62,684 nt of DNA from Thermoplasmata archaeon (GCA_021810045.1 JAJZJR010000012.1:1-62684), one strand, 5' to 3'. Positions 44,822 through 54,548 are shown, counted from the first letter of the stretch. Numbers and translations are program-made. Notes: generated by a model from the letters alone, not told the origin.

Positions 44822-45607
44822 TTGGATGAAATTCGTGATGAGTTTGTTAAATGGCTTAAAAACAAGAATTTGTCAAAATCATACATCAAGGATTTAGTTG
44901 GAACATTTGATAAGGAAGTCAGATTCTTGGATTTATCAGATATTGACTCTATTCGAGAATATCTTGAAAGTCTAAACAGTAAAACAATGGCTGTAAATTC
45001 TCTCAGAGCAGTTTGTAATTTCCTTGAATACAAAGGAGCCCCAAAAGAAGAACTGACAAGGATTAGAACCTATCTGAAATCAGAGAAAGGCCAATCTGAT
45101 AATTTTGTCCCATCAGATAAACAGGTAATTGAGGCTTTACTGAAGATCAATGACAAACGCTTCAGAACAATGTTTCTGATATTTGCTTATTCAGGAATTA
45201 GAGGGACCGAATTAGTAAAAATGGTTAGGGAATTCGACAAGGACAAGTTGATCATAAATGGAACGATCGCTAAGTATCAGTTATTCTATTCAAGAGGAAT
45301 GAAAAACAATTATTACGTGTATATGCCAAAACATCTTGCCGAGCAGTTGCATAAATTCTACATACACGGCGACACGATCAGCCATAATTTTAGTAAAGCA
45401 GGATTGGCCCCCAAGTATCTTCGTAAGTGGCTCTACAACTTCCTGATTTACAACAATGTTCCTGAAAGTGTGGCTGACTTCATTGAGGGAAGGTCAGCTA
45501 ACACAGTTGGAAGCATGCATTACTTGGCGAGAGCAAAACAGGCTGATCATTGGTATGGGTTAGTTGTGGATAAGTTAAAAGAAACCCTTGAACCAACAAA
45601 TGAATGA
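44822..45607 (+). CDS. int: SSV/pNOB8-type tyrosine integrase, probably the int(C) fragment
   Basis: 261 residues from TTG 44822. The tyrosine-recombinase core has Arg127 in YSGIRGTELVKM, a basic strand with Lys151, PKYLRKWLYNFL (about 197-208), ESVADFIEGR (Arg224) and the nucleophile Tyr234 in GSMHYLAR. The frame continues upstream through the tRNA fragment to a TAG at 44756-44758 with no start codon, reading HWRVSIPRPADYK antisense to the tRNA. This is how an integrase gene split by its own integration looks, with int(N) at the other end. Alternatively the TTG yields a short working protein. Confidence 0.88.
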   Translation: MDEIRDEFVKWLKNKNLSKSYIKDLVGTFDKEVRFLDLSDIDSIREYLESLNSKTMAVNSLRAVCNFLEYKGAPKEELTRIRTYLKSEKGQSDNFVPSDKQVIEALLKINDKRFRTMFLIFAYSGIRGTELVKMVREFDKDKLIINGTIAKYQLFYSRGMKNNYYVYMPKHLAEQLHKFYIHGDTISHNFSKAGLAPKYLRKWLYNFLIYNNVPESVADFIEGRSANTVGSMHYLARAKQADHWYGLVVDKLKETLEPTNE

Positions 45608-46457
45608 TATAAACTAACTAAACAACTCATTTCTTTTATGCTTCCAATATAATGTGTTGAGTGGTTAATTGAAACCCTATTTTTCTCAATAGGAATAAGG
45701 TTTGGATAAGTAAAATAATTTCAAGTTATTTCATCCACTAACTGTTTCCTTACTGCTGGAAAATTGATAACCCTATAATTCCTATGTAATATAGGGTTGA
45801 TGGCAACCATGAATTATATTGTTAATTCTACCGGAACATACACAACTTGACTATGATTTGTATATAAGGAAATTCCAAAAAAGTGGTCCATTTCCATGAG
45901 TTTTAATTTAAATTCATTGAAATTTTACCTAGGCTTTAATGGTTAGAACACTTGGAATACTATCAAGTTGTCATGTTATAAGGAAATTTGAATTTTGTAG
46001 ATGATTTCTGAGGGTTTTATAAAAAACATGGTATACCTACTAATTGTACTTGGAGTGAGACACAATGTTTAAGCACGACTTGGTTCGAGCTCGTATACAT
46101 TAAATTTAAAACTAAATCAATAAAAACATGTAATTTAACAAAACCATATCACATTAATCTGAAAATCAGTCATTTAGGACTATTTATACACATTTTTGCC
46201 AGTAGATTTTTTCTTCGAAATTGGATTAAAAAGGCATTATTGTTTATGTTATTAATATGGGGAAGTAAAATTAATTATCTACCTACATCATTCAATTTCT
46301 GTGTTTCTGGATAAGTATAATGTTCCGTTTCTCCCAATGGGAACGATGTGGGAAACCACGAATAAGCTATGTGTTAAAGGAGCTCTTCAACCTACAAGCT
46401 TGAGAAATAGAATATATTTTTCTTTCAAAGGAGGGGTACAACATTAGAGCATTCTTA
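45608..46457. other. 850-bp A+T-rich intergenic region with dyads
   Basis: No convincing gene. Three copies of AACCCTAT occur: plus at 45672-45679 and 45769-45776, and minus at 45791-45798. The last two form a 9-bp hairpin AACCCTATA/TATAGGGTT (45769-45777, 45790-45798). ACAACTTGA (45842-45850) is inverted at 45963-45971. The region separates the integrase from the DISARM-like operon and may hold a replication or control region of the element, plus the operon promoter. Confidence 0.45.
46427..46436 (+). promoter_or_regulatory. strong ribosome-binding site of drmA
   Basis: AAAGGAGGGG is a near-perfect Shine-Dalgarno sequence. It is 6 nt before an in-frame ATT (46443) and 21 nt before the first in-frame GTG (46458), which bears on the choice of the drmA start. 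Confidence 0.6.
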
Positions 46458-49400
46458 GTGAGGGAGTTAGTAAAGGAAGTCTTGGGCCCCAGAAATGGCA
46501 TCAACGAGATCATTACAAATCCAATGGAAGAGTACATAACAGGCGTTTTGGCCCCCGCAGAACCTGAGAATGATGTAGAAGATGGCGATTATGAAATAAA
46601 TGGTGGCGGTGGTGGTGAAGAGGCTGAAGAATATAATGAACCTCCTGTGAGTGGTCCTCTTCTCTCAACCTCAGTCATGGATCCAAAGAAGAGAGCACAG
46701 ACTATGGGGATATCATTTGAATTAGAGAGGAAAGCAGATTCTAAGTTTGAAGTCTGTCTGACTTGGGCAATTTACAAAAGAGATCCTGAAAGTTCTGTGT
46801 TTAAGCGTTTTCCCATTTACAAGATTTTAGATTTCGATGCAGAAAGCAGCTCTGATGTGTGGATGAACTCAACTGGAGGAATTGCAGACAGGTCGGAAGC
46901 TTTTTTGTCTTTACATTCAGTGATCAGAGTAAAAAAAGGAAATACTAGGAATGTACATCTCTACCTTGTCAATAGAAATGTATCAAGGCGACAAATTGGA
47001 TTAGATGAGACCAGTATTTTGCAAAATAGAGTTGAACTTCATATATTTCAACCACAAATCAGAATAAAATTACATAACTGCGATATACTTTCCTTAAGGA
47101 AAGCACAATTAGGGCATAAATCACCTAGCGAGGAAATTTTCGATTTCCAGTACAGAGATGAAAAGATATACGCAAAGGGGCATATGTGCTCTGCGATTTG
47201 GAAAGAAGCAGACCATGAGTCAAAAATTGATCTAAAATCTAAAGACAGTGAGGATGCTTATTTTATGTGGTGGGAAGACTCATCCATAGTTCCCGAAGAA
47301 CAATTAGTGAAATTTCTTCCAGCAGACATCAGAACTGAGTTTGTTCCCCTTTCCATAGTAGAAGGGTCATCAGTAAATGTAGGTAACATGCAAAGTGGAG
47401 CTTTATCTGCAAGTACTCTAGCAAATGCTTTGGGGCCAACTGAACTTGAGAGTATGTTGAAGCCAATTTTACATGGTTACAGGGACTGGATTGACGAAAT
47501 CAGAAACAGTGAATCATTCCCCGAGGACGAAAGCAAAATTAAGGAGATAATCGGAAGGCATGAGGAAAGTTACCTTCGCATTTCAAGAAGCATAGAACTG
47601 ATATTGGGCGACGAAGATGTCAGATTATCTTTCTGCTTCTCAAACAAGGCCATGGATCTGCAGAGAAAATGGAGTGAGGGCGATGGACTAAAATGGAGAC
47701 CTTTTCAACTGGCTTTCATTCTAACTGTTCTTGAGTCCATGACTTCAGAAAGTTCTGAATTTAGAGAATTGTGCGATTTGCTCTGGGTACCAACAGGTGG
47801 CGGTAAAACAGAAGCTTATCTGGGACTCATGGCATTTGCATTGGCATATCGACGAAGAAAAGCAATTTCATCTGATGACAAATTCAGAGGAGGGGCCGGT
47901 ATAACTTCCATAATACGGTATACGTTACGATTACTGGCAATTCAGCAATTTAGAAGAATAACCGCGATGGTCACTGCTTGTGAATATCTGAGAGTTATCA
48001 AAACCTCAAGTTCCGAAATTGGTTGGAGACCAGAGCCTACCCAAATTGAAGGAAACTTCATATGGGGCTCAACCCCTTTTTCAATTGGATTGTGGGTAGG
48101 CGGCAATGTCACCCCCAACAGAATACAGGATTTTGGAGAGGAGAAGGTCAGATATAAAGGGTCAATGATTGAGAATAAATTTTATCGCCCTGGGGCGATC
48201 TCATCGTTAAGAAAACATCATAAGAACGCAGAAGGTGAACCTGCGCAAGTATTGAACTGCCCCTCATGCAAGAGTTCACTCGCGCTCCCTTTCCAAGAAG
48301 ATGGTCTGCTAATTAGCAAAAGGAAACTTTACTTCGTTTTGAAAGTCCCTGATAACGAAAATCCTCCAGAAAAGACAATCGAATTCAAACATAGAGGGAT
48401 ACAAATAGGGGATTTGATTTTGTCTTCTCTTCCGTCGGGATACTACACAATGGAGGTGCAAATTGAATCTGATAGGAAAGTGACGAGAGAAGAGTTTGAT
48501 TCGGCCTTAAAAAAATATGTCAAGCAAATTTGGACAGCGGCAGAAATAGCTTCTATTAGCCCAAGCAGGATGGGGTATTTTAACAGGTTTTATCTGTCGA
48601 ATAGCTCAAGAGCGACAAATAATGCTGAGATAGATTTCGATTTTGATATATTCTGTCCTAGTTCTAACTGTGATCTAAATGCGACTTGGTTTGGTGGTGC
48701 ACCATATGGCCTTGTTCACAATTCAATTCCAGAAAGTAAGCCCACGGTGAGTGTCTTAGGACTAAGATTCAAAGATGACAACAAATTCATGTCGGTGATT
48801 AATCCCTTCCGTTTTGGGAATGCCTTTACTTCCTGTAAGATTCCGATAAATGCCTATACAGTGGATGAGCAAATTTATGGCCGGCTCCCCTCAATTCTTG
48901 TGTCAACTGTAGATAAGTTTGCGAGAATGCCTTTTGAATCTGCAATAGGCTCACTTTTTGGTAACGTGAATTACTACCATTCAATGAAAGGATTCTACAG
49001 GAAGGATGCATTAGCAAATTCTTGGAATTCAGATTCTTCGAAATCACACCCAAGTCCAAAGGGAAGGGGGGCCTATCTGGCTTATCGTTCTGTCCCGGAA
49101 CTTGAACCGCCTGAGTTGATTGTGCAGGATGAATTGCACCTGATAGAGGGCCCCCTTGGGAGTCTTATGGGCTCTTACGAAACCGCAGTAGATTTCCTAA
49201 GTACGCAAGAGAGTGCTCCAAAACTGGTAGCTTCTTCAGCTACGGTATCAGGTTCTGAGGAACACATAAGAAGTGTGTTCAACCGTGGCGCTAGAATTTT
49301 TCCACCTTTAGGAAAGAAACCAAATGACAGGTATTTTGTGCATAATGATGAAACGGATCTGACAGACGAAAAACGACCGGGAAGAATTTACATAGGAGTC

Positions 49401-50417
49401 ATTGCCCCTGGTAGAGGCGCTCTTACTCCTTTGGTTCGGATATATTCTAACTTGCTTCAATCAGCTGAATTAATTAGAAAACATGAGAATCCAGACCCTT
49501 ACTGGACGTTGGTCGGATACTTCAATGCAGTTAGGGAGCTATCAGGAGCAAGGGCGCTGTACAGACAAGATATTCCTTTGAGAATCAGTGAAATAAAAGG
49601 TAACGAAGCATCCAGGCCTACCCAGGAAGAATCATCCATAGAGCTTTCAGGAAGGACCGATTCCACCATCCTCCCTTCTATTCTCGAGGAACTTGAACAG
49701 CCTTTTCCCGAAGCACCAGATGTGCTTTTCACAACTTCCATGTTTGGGACTGGAGTCGATATCAAGAGATTATCATTGATGGTTGTCAATGGCCAACCAA
49801 AGACCACGTCCTCTTACATACAAGCTACTGGAAGAGTGGGTAGAAATATGGGTGGACTCGTTGTTACCTTCTATAGGGCTTCTCGACCTAGAGATTTGAG
49901 CCATTATGAGTACTTTACAAGTTATCACAAGTCATTAAACAGACATGTTGAGAAAATAAGCGTATATCCTTTTGCTTCCACCGCTGTGCAGAGATTCGGA
50001 GGGCCCGTTCTTGTATCAATGCTCAGGAATATGAGGAATGCTTCACTCAATTGGAGGTTAAGAAGAGGTGGGTCTGAAATCAGTGGAAATCGGATATCTC
50101 CAGATATTGAAAGAGTGGTGACTGCTTTTCAAAAGAGGTCCCAATCCCAGCCGCCTATCAGGAGGCCCTCAGTGAGTTCTCTAATGCATTCTATAAACAG
50201 TCAGCTTGATAACTGGGAGGCGATAGCGGATAGTTATCAAGACCTACTATATGTGGAATATTCTATGATGTCAGAGTTAAATGAAAATGTAGTGCTTGGA
50301 GACCCACAGCACAGATATGCAGACAAAGCAATAGTTTTTGACGATGTGCCACAGTCAATGAGGGATATAGAGGAAAGTATAACTTTTCAGACTCGGCCAT
50401 TTAGGAGAAGACCTTAA
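46458..50417 (+). CDS. drmA: DrmA-like superfamily 2 helicase, DISARM core
   Basis: A 1319-residue helicase. The N-terminal third is an accessory domain; Walker A is PTGGGKTEAY (about residues 445-452), the DEAD-type box is QDELHLIEG (about 890), motif III region ASSATVSG, and motif VI QATGRVGRNMGG (about 1120). Two Cys-rich spots (CPSCKSS near 600 and CPSSNCD near 735) may bind zinc. DISARM DrmA has this layout with a DUF1998 partner, and drmB begins directly after its stop. It probably loads on foreign DNA with DrmB. The start may be ATT 46443 rather than GTG 46458, judging by the ribosome site. Confidence 0.88.
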   Translation: MRELVKEVLGPRNGINEIITNPMEEYITGVLAPAEPENDVEDGDYEINGGGGGEEAEEYNEPPVSGPLLSTSVMDPKKRAQTMGISFELERKADSKFEVCLTWAIYKRDPESSVFKRFPIYKILDFDAESSSDVWMNSTGGIADRSEAFLSLHSVIRVKKGNTRNVHLYLVNRNVSRRQIGLDETSILQNRVELHIFQPQIRIKLHNCDILSLRKAQLGHKSPSEEIFDFQYRDEKIYAKGHMCSAIWKEADHESKIDLKSKDSEDAYFMWWEDSSIVPEEQLVKFLPADIRTEFVPLSIVEGSSVNVGNMQSGALSASTLANALGPTELESMLKPILHGYRDWIDEIRNSESFPEDESKIKEIIGRHEESYLRISRSIELILGDEDVRLSFCFSNKAMDLQRKWSEGDGLKWRPFQLAFILTVLESMTSESSEFRELCDLLWVPTGGGKTEAYLGLMAFALAYRRRKAISSDDKFRGGAGITSIIRYTLRLLAIQQFRRITAMVTACEYLRVIKTSSSEIGWRPEPTQIEGNFIWGSTPFSIGLWVGGNVTPNRIQDFGEEKVRYKGSMIENKFYRPGAISSLRKHHKNAEGEPAQVLNCPSCKSSLALPFQEDGLLISKRKLYFVLKVPDNENPPEKTIEFKHRGIQIGDLILSSLPSGYYTMEVQIESDRKVTREEFDSALKKYVKQIWTAAEIASISPSRMGYFNRFYLSNSSRATNNAEIDFDFDIFCPSSNCDLNATWFGGAPYGLVHNSIPESKPTVSVLGLRFKDDNKFMSVINPFRFGNAFTSCKIPINAYTVDEQIYGRLPSILVSTVDKFARMPFESAIGSLFGNVNYYHSMKGFYRKDALANSWNSDSSKSHPSPKGRGAYLAYRSVPELEPPELIVQDELHLIEGPLGSLMGSYETAVDFLSTQESAPKLVASSATVSGSEEHIRSVFNRGARIFPPLGKKPNDRYFVHNDETDLTDEKRPGRIYIGVIAPGRGALTPLVRIYSNLLQSAELIRKHENPDPYWTLVGYFNAVRELSGARALYRQDIPLRISEIKGNEASRPTQEESSIELSGRTDSTILPSILEELEQPFPEAPDVLFTTSMFGTGVDIKRLSLMVVNGQPKTTSSYIQATGRVGRNMGGLVVTFYRASRPRDLSHYEYFTSYHKSLNRHVEKISVYPFASTAVQRFGGPVLVSMLRNMRNASLNWRLRRGGSEISGNRISPDIERVVTAFQKRSQSQPPIRRPSVSSLMHSINSQLDNWEAIADSYQDLLYVEYSMMSELNENVVLGDPQHRYADKAIVFDDVPQSMRDIEESITFQTRPFRRRP

Positions 50418-52244
50418 ATGACACAAGAAATTAGAAAATCGCAGTTTGTAATCACGTACGGACCGGGATCAATTTTAGAGAGTATGGACGGCCCCAGAAT
50501 TATCCCCAAGAGCGACATAGGCCTGTTCAAACATAATAATTTAGATCCAAAAGATTACAGAATAGACGATGAAAGGATGTCAAAGGGGTTACTGGACGGA
50601 AATGGAGTATATGAATTGCCATCAAGTGCAGTCCTTGGTAACACAAAAAACTGGGATTGGTACAGGACAAAAACTTTTCCCGAATGGAAACTGTGCTTAA
50701 ATGCGACAAAACATCCAGGGGGTCTTTACATTCTTTACCACAGTTTTTATTCGAATGTTTGTCCGGAATGCAAGGAATATAACAGATCCGAGAGTATACG
50801 ATTTGTCAGCGCCTGCTCCGATGGCCACCTTGACGAATTCAATTGGGAAGAGTTTGCACATAAACAAAATAGGAACTGTGGCAATAAATCAAGTTACTAT
50901 TGGAGTGGTGGGGGTGGAGCCTTATCACAAATATACATAAAGTGTCCGGATTGCAATGCAGAGAGCAGAAGCTTAAGAGATGCCTATACAGATTTCTGGT
51001 CCTGTAGTGGAAGGAATCCAGAGTCCGAAGATGTGAACGGGCCCCCGGTAAGACCACATGGATGCTCATCACCCTCTAGACTCATTCAGAGACAAGCTTC
51101 GAACCTCCGAATGACTGAATTGGACACTCTCTTTTCGATTCCTCCAATTGTAACTAAATTACACAGCGACCTTGGCACTTCAGAAATGAAGGCCGCATTA
51201 TCTAGTTTAGAACGACTCCCGCAAGACAAAACGACCTTGGAATCAATACTCGGAAGGTTAGTTGAGAACGAGGTGATCAATGAAAGCGTGAAGATTAGAA
51301 TCCTATCGAATCCTTGGAATGAAATTCAACGTGCGATAGATGATATTTTTAGCACAAAGAGAGATGAAGAAGCATATTCAAACCTACTCGAAGAAGAGTT
51401 TTTTGCGCTGATAAAAGCATCTAAGGATGGGCAACCACCAGTTCGGGGGGGTTATCCAAAATCCTCGGTTTTCTTTGAAGTATCACCAAATGACGTTGAG
51501 TTTGCAAAGGTGAATGAGAAAATTGGTTTACGTATTACACCAGTAAATAAACTTCGAACAGTCATAGTCCAAAAAGGATACAGGAGAAACATTGGAAGAG
51601 GTAAGGGTCGGTCGGCATCTCCAGAAGCAGACACTCCAAGGTTCGTAGATGTTTCTTTTGAGCATAATAATAAAAGATGGTACCCCGGAGTACAATTTCT
51701 GGGGGAAGGGTTATTCATCACATTGGACGAAGAGACTGAGTTCTCATTCGATGGTGAGGTTGGTCAAGTTTGGACCGAGGCAGATAGAAATTTTTATTCA
51801 GATACATATCATAATAGTGATGATAAACACGAGATAGAACCTCTATACGTATGGTGGCATACGCTCAGTCACTTGTTGATAAGAAGAATTTCACAAGATG
51901 CAGGGTATTCTTCAGCATCCATTAGAGAACGGATATATTTTGCAGACCGAGATGGAAAGAAGCAGGGTGGCATAATTCTCTATGCAACACAACCTGGCAC
52001 AGATGGTACATTGGGAGGACTTATATCACTGACGAAGAATATTCAGACAATTATAGATGAAGCAATAGAAGAGGCAGAAAATTGCTCTGCTGATCCCCTC
52101 TGCAGCGAAAATTTCTTCGAAAGTGGAAAATATAGTGGAGCAGCTTGCTACAGTTGTTTACATCTGTCCGAAACTTCATGTGAGAAGAGAAATATGTGGC
52201 TTGACAGAAATCTAATCCGAGAGACGTTATATGGGCGACTGTGA
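50418..52244 (+). CDS. drmB: DrmB-like DUF1998 protein, DISARM core
   Basis: A 608-residue protein. It opens with IRKSQFVITYGPGSILESMD, typical of DrmB; CPECKEY and a further CPDC pair (about residues 115-180) look like zinc sites; LYVWWHTLSHLLIRRISQDA near the C-terminus is the DUF1998 signature, followed by a cysteine cluster (CSADPLC, CYSC, SETSC) in the last 60 residues. In DISARM, DrmB binds DrmA to form the DNA-sensing complex. It starts on the base after the drmA stop and overlaps drmC by 14 bp. Confidence 0.88.
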   Translation: MTQEIRKSQFVITYGPGSILESMDGPRIIPKSDIGLFKHNNLDPKDYRIDDERMSKGLLDGNGVYELPSSAVLGNTKNWDWYRTKTFPEWKLCLNATKHPGGLYILYHSFYSNVCPECKEYNRSESIRFVSACSDGHLDEFNWEEFAHKQNRNCGNKSSYYWSGGGGALSQIYIKCPDCNAESRSLRDAYTDFWSCSGRNPESEDVNGPPVRPHGCSSPSRLIQRQASNLRMTELDTLFSIPPIVTKLHSDLGTSEMKAALSSLERLPQDKTTLESILGRLVENEVINESVKIRILSNPWNEIQRAIDDIFSTKRDEEAYSNLLEEEFFALIKASKDGQPPVRGGYPKSSVFFEVSPNDVEFAKVNEKIGLRITPVNKLRTVIVQKGYRRNIGRGKGRSASPEADTPRFVDVSFEHNNKRWYPGVQFLGEGLFITLDEETEFSFDGEVGQVWTEADRNFYSDTYHNSDDKHEIEPLYVWWHTLSHLLIRRISQDAGYSSASIRERIYFADRDGKKQGGIILYATQPGTDGTLGGLISLTKNIQTIIDEAIEEAENCSADPLCSENFFESGKYSGAACYSCLHLSETSCEKRNMWLDRNLIRETLYGRL

Positions 52245-52725
52245 AGTAGTATCAACTGGAGATATACTAATCAAAGCTGGGTCTAGGGGAACATACTCTG
52301 TAGCAATGGAACTGATAAGGAACACTAAGAAGGAACTTCAAATTGCTTCCTTTTCATTCTCAGACAGTATGGGGGAGCTTCTTGATCTGTTCGAAATACT
52401 CCTTTTGAAGGGAATCAGGATAACTGTCATCTTAAATTCTCCCAGTACAGTCGGTACAGTTATAAAGAAGAGACTTGGAAAACTCAGTAAAAGGTTCTCC
52501 GATTTCATCACTTATGATTTTGTTGGGACATCCGGGCGCCTTCTTCACTCAAAGGTCATAATTTCAGACAGAGCTAAAGCTCTAGTGGGTTCTGCCAATC
52601 TATCTTGGGGGGGACTCAGAGGGAATTATGAGATCGGAATTCTTGTCAAAGAAGAACAGGCTTGGGAGATTTCAAAATTATTGGATGAGATTGCAGAAGT
52701 TTCCGAAATGTTTAGGTTCGATTAA
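52231..52725 (+). CDS. drmC: DrmC-like phospholipase D-family nuclease
   Basis: A 164-residue protein with one PLD/HKD motif: HSKVIISDRAKALVGSANLS (about residues 105-124). The first half forms the alpha/beta core that starts with AMELIRNTKKELQIASFSFS. Single-motif PLD nucleases act as dimers. In DISARM DrmC is the PLD nuclease and is not always required for protection. Its start lies within drmB and its stop is 2 nt before a small ORF that links it to drmMII. Confidence 0.85.
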   Translation: MGDCEVVSTGDILIKAGSRGTYSVAMELIRNTKKELQIASFSFSDSMGELLDLFEILLLKGIRITVILNSPSTVGTVIKKRLGKLSKRFSDFITYDFVGTSGRLLHSKVIISDRAKALVGSANLSWGGLRGNYEIGILVKEEQAWEISKLLDEIAEVSEMFRFD

Positions 52726-52727
52726 TA

Positions 52728-52883
52728 ATGGGATATTGTAAGTTTAAGAATATGCACATGGGCACCATAGGATTCAAAGAACCTAAATTACAATCCATCA
52801 TAAGCGCATTCGTTTCCAAGTATAACATAACTTATTCAAAATCTGTAGGTCACCAAAATAGAAGTTTTCGAGGGGAATTATGA
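52728..52883 (+). CDS. 51-residue small protein inside the DISARM-like operon
   Basis: ATG 52728 begins 2 nt after the drmC stop, and the TGA (52881-52883) overlaps the drmMII ATG (52880) as ATGA. The product opens MGYCKFKNMHMGTIGFKEPK and ends NRSFRGEL; it is basic, with a likely amphipathic helix in LQSIISAFVSKY, and has no membrane segment. It is in a different frame from both neighbours, so it is not a readthrough of drmC. The packing is that of a coupled operon member. Family unknown; it could be an accessory or regulatory subunit. Confidence 0.6.
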   Translation: MGYCKFKNMHMGTIGFKEPKLQSIISAFVSKYNITYSKSVGHQNRSFRGEL

Positions 52884-54481
52884 TAAAGGTTATAGATCTG
52901 TTCGCAGGACCTGGTGGATTAAGCGAAGGTTTTTCCAGAGTAAAAGACAGAAATAAGGACCAAGTCTTTGATGTTGTTCTATCAATAGAGAAGGAATTCT
53001 GGGCCTATCAGACTCTGAAACTGAGGACATTCAGTCGCGCTTTTGAGAATTCGCTTCCTGAAACTTACTATTCATATCTGCGTGGCGAAATTGAATTGAA
53101 TGATTTATATGTTAGACATCAAACAGAAGCAGAAGAGGCAGAAAAGAAGTGTTGGAATTTTGAGTTGAAAGACGACATAGAATCAGTCCGGCTAACTAGG
53201 TCAAAAATAATTGAGGCATTGAGGGAGGATAGAAACTTTGTGCTCATTGGAGGCCCGCCATGCCAAGCATATTCAATCGCTGGAAGGTCAAGAAACGCCC
53301 GTAATACAGGATATGATGAGACAAAAGACGAAAAGCAGGTGCTTTACAAGGAGTATCTTCAGATCCTAGCGGACCATGAACCGGTCATCTTCATAATGGA
53401 AAATGTAAAAGGTCTACTATCTTCTGAATACCAAAATGAAAAGATAGTTGACAAAATAATGAAAGATCTGGAAAATCCGAAACTTGCAATGGAGCAAGAA
53501 GGTAGAGAGGTTTGTAACCCCAATTATCCTGAGTATTCAATCTACTCACTAGTAGATGGTGAGTTATTAGCTGGAAGAAACCCATCATACGCTGTAATCC
53601 GTTCCGAGAGATACGGAATACCTCAAAAAAGACACCGTGTCATTCTGCTTGGAATCCGAAAGGATATAACCGGTGTAAAGCCACTCCCCCTTGAAACGGA
53701 GGATCCAGTTGAGCTACGCAAGGTGATTAATGATTTACCCAAGTTGAGAAGCGGGCTGTCCAAGGAAGAGGACAGCCTAAACGATTGGATTCAAGCGATA
53801 ACCTCAGTTGAAAATGAAGAATGGTTTAAAAAATTAGAAGCTGATGATAGATTTCATTCACTTGCTATTCACATGAAACAAATTTTGTCAGATATTAGGA
53901 AGGCTAAATTGGAGAAAGGCAAACATTTCGTCGAAGGAGATTTTACAGTTGATTTTGAAACCGAATGGTACAGGTCATCAAATTCAAGTGGGGTGACATT
54001 GCACAATACAAGGTCCCATATCCGAAGGGACCTGCACCGCTACTTATTTTCAACATGTTTTGCTAATGTTAAAGAGAAAAGTCCTGTTTTAGACGATTTC
54101 CCAGAGGAACTGCTCCCAGACCATGCCAATGTTAAAAAGGCAACTCGAAAGAATGGTAATTTTGCAGATAGGTTCAGAGTTCAGTTATATGATAGACCAT
54201 CGACAACAGTTGTATCACATATTAGCAAAGACGGGCATTACTATATACATCCTGACCCAGTTCAATGCAGAAGCTTCACCGTAAGAGAAGCCGCTAGAGT
54301 TCAGACTTTTCCTGACAACTATTATTTCTGCGGGAAAAGAACCTCACAATACCAGCAAGTCGGAAATGCTGTGCCACCATTGTTGGCAAGAAAAATAGGT
54401 CAAGTTGTCTACGATATACTTAACAGTTCGGGATTGAAGATGACCAGCAAATTTTCACTGGAAAACTCAAACTTAAAGTGA
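52880..54481 (+). CDS. drmMII: DrmMII-like DNA (cytosine-5) methyltransferase
   Basis: A 533-residue m5C methyltransferase with all main motifs in order: DLFAGPGGLSEGF (I, residues 5-17), GGPPCQAYS (IV, catalytic Cys at about 128), MENVKG (VI, about 172), RYGIPQKRHRVILLGIR (VIII), and YQQVGNAVPP (X, about 490). It would methylate host DNA so that the DISARM helicase complex ignores it. The size, larger than typical restriction methylases, and the operon place it as DrmMII. Recognition sequence unknown. Confidence 0.93.
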   Translation: MIKVIDLFAGPGGLSEGFSRVKDRNKDQVFDVVLSIEKEFWAYQTLKLRTFSRAFENSLPETYYSYLRGEIELNDLYVRHQTEAEEAEKKCWNFELKDDIESVRLTRSKIIEALREDRNFVLIGGPPCQAYSIAGRSRNARNTGYDETKDEKQVLYKEYLQILADHEPVIFIMENVKGLLSSEYQNEKIVDKIMKDLENPKLAMEQEGREVCNPNYPEYSIYSLVDGELLAGRNPSYAVIRSERYGIPQKRHRVILLGIRKDITGVKPLPLETEDPVELRKVINDLPKLRSGLSKEEDSLNDWIQAITSVENEEWFKKLEADDRFHSLAIHMKQILSDIRKAKLEKGKHFVEGDFTVDFETEWYRSSNSSGVTLHNTRSHIRRDLHRYLFSTCFANVKEKSPVLDDFPEELLPDHANVKKATRKNGNFADRFRVQLYDRPSTTVVSHISKDGHYYIHPDPVQCRSFTVREAARVQTFPDNYYFCGKRTSQYQQVGNAVPPLLARKIGQVVYDILNSSGLKMTSKFSLENSNLK

Positions 54482-54548
54482 TATTGAAATTCTCTATGAA
54501 GCGTGATATTTATTAGTTTTTTGAATTTTTTACTAGAGGTTGGATTCT

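Noticed and set aside
46081-46110. GGTTCGAGCTC resembling a tRNA T-arm
   Set aside because: No matching acceptor, D-arm or anticodon arm can be drawn around it.
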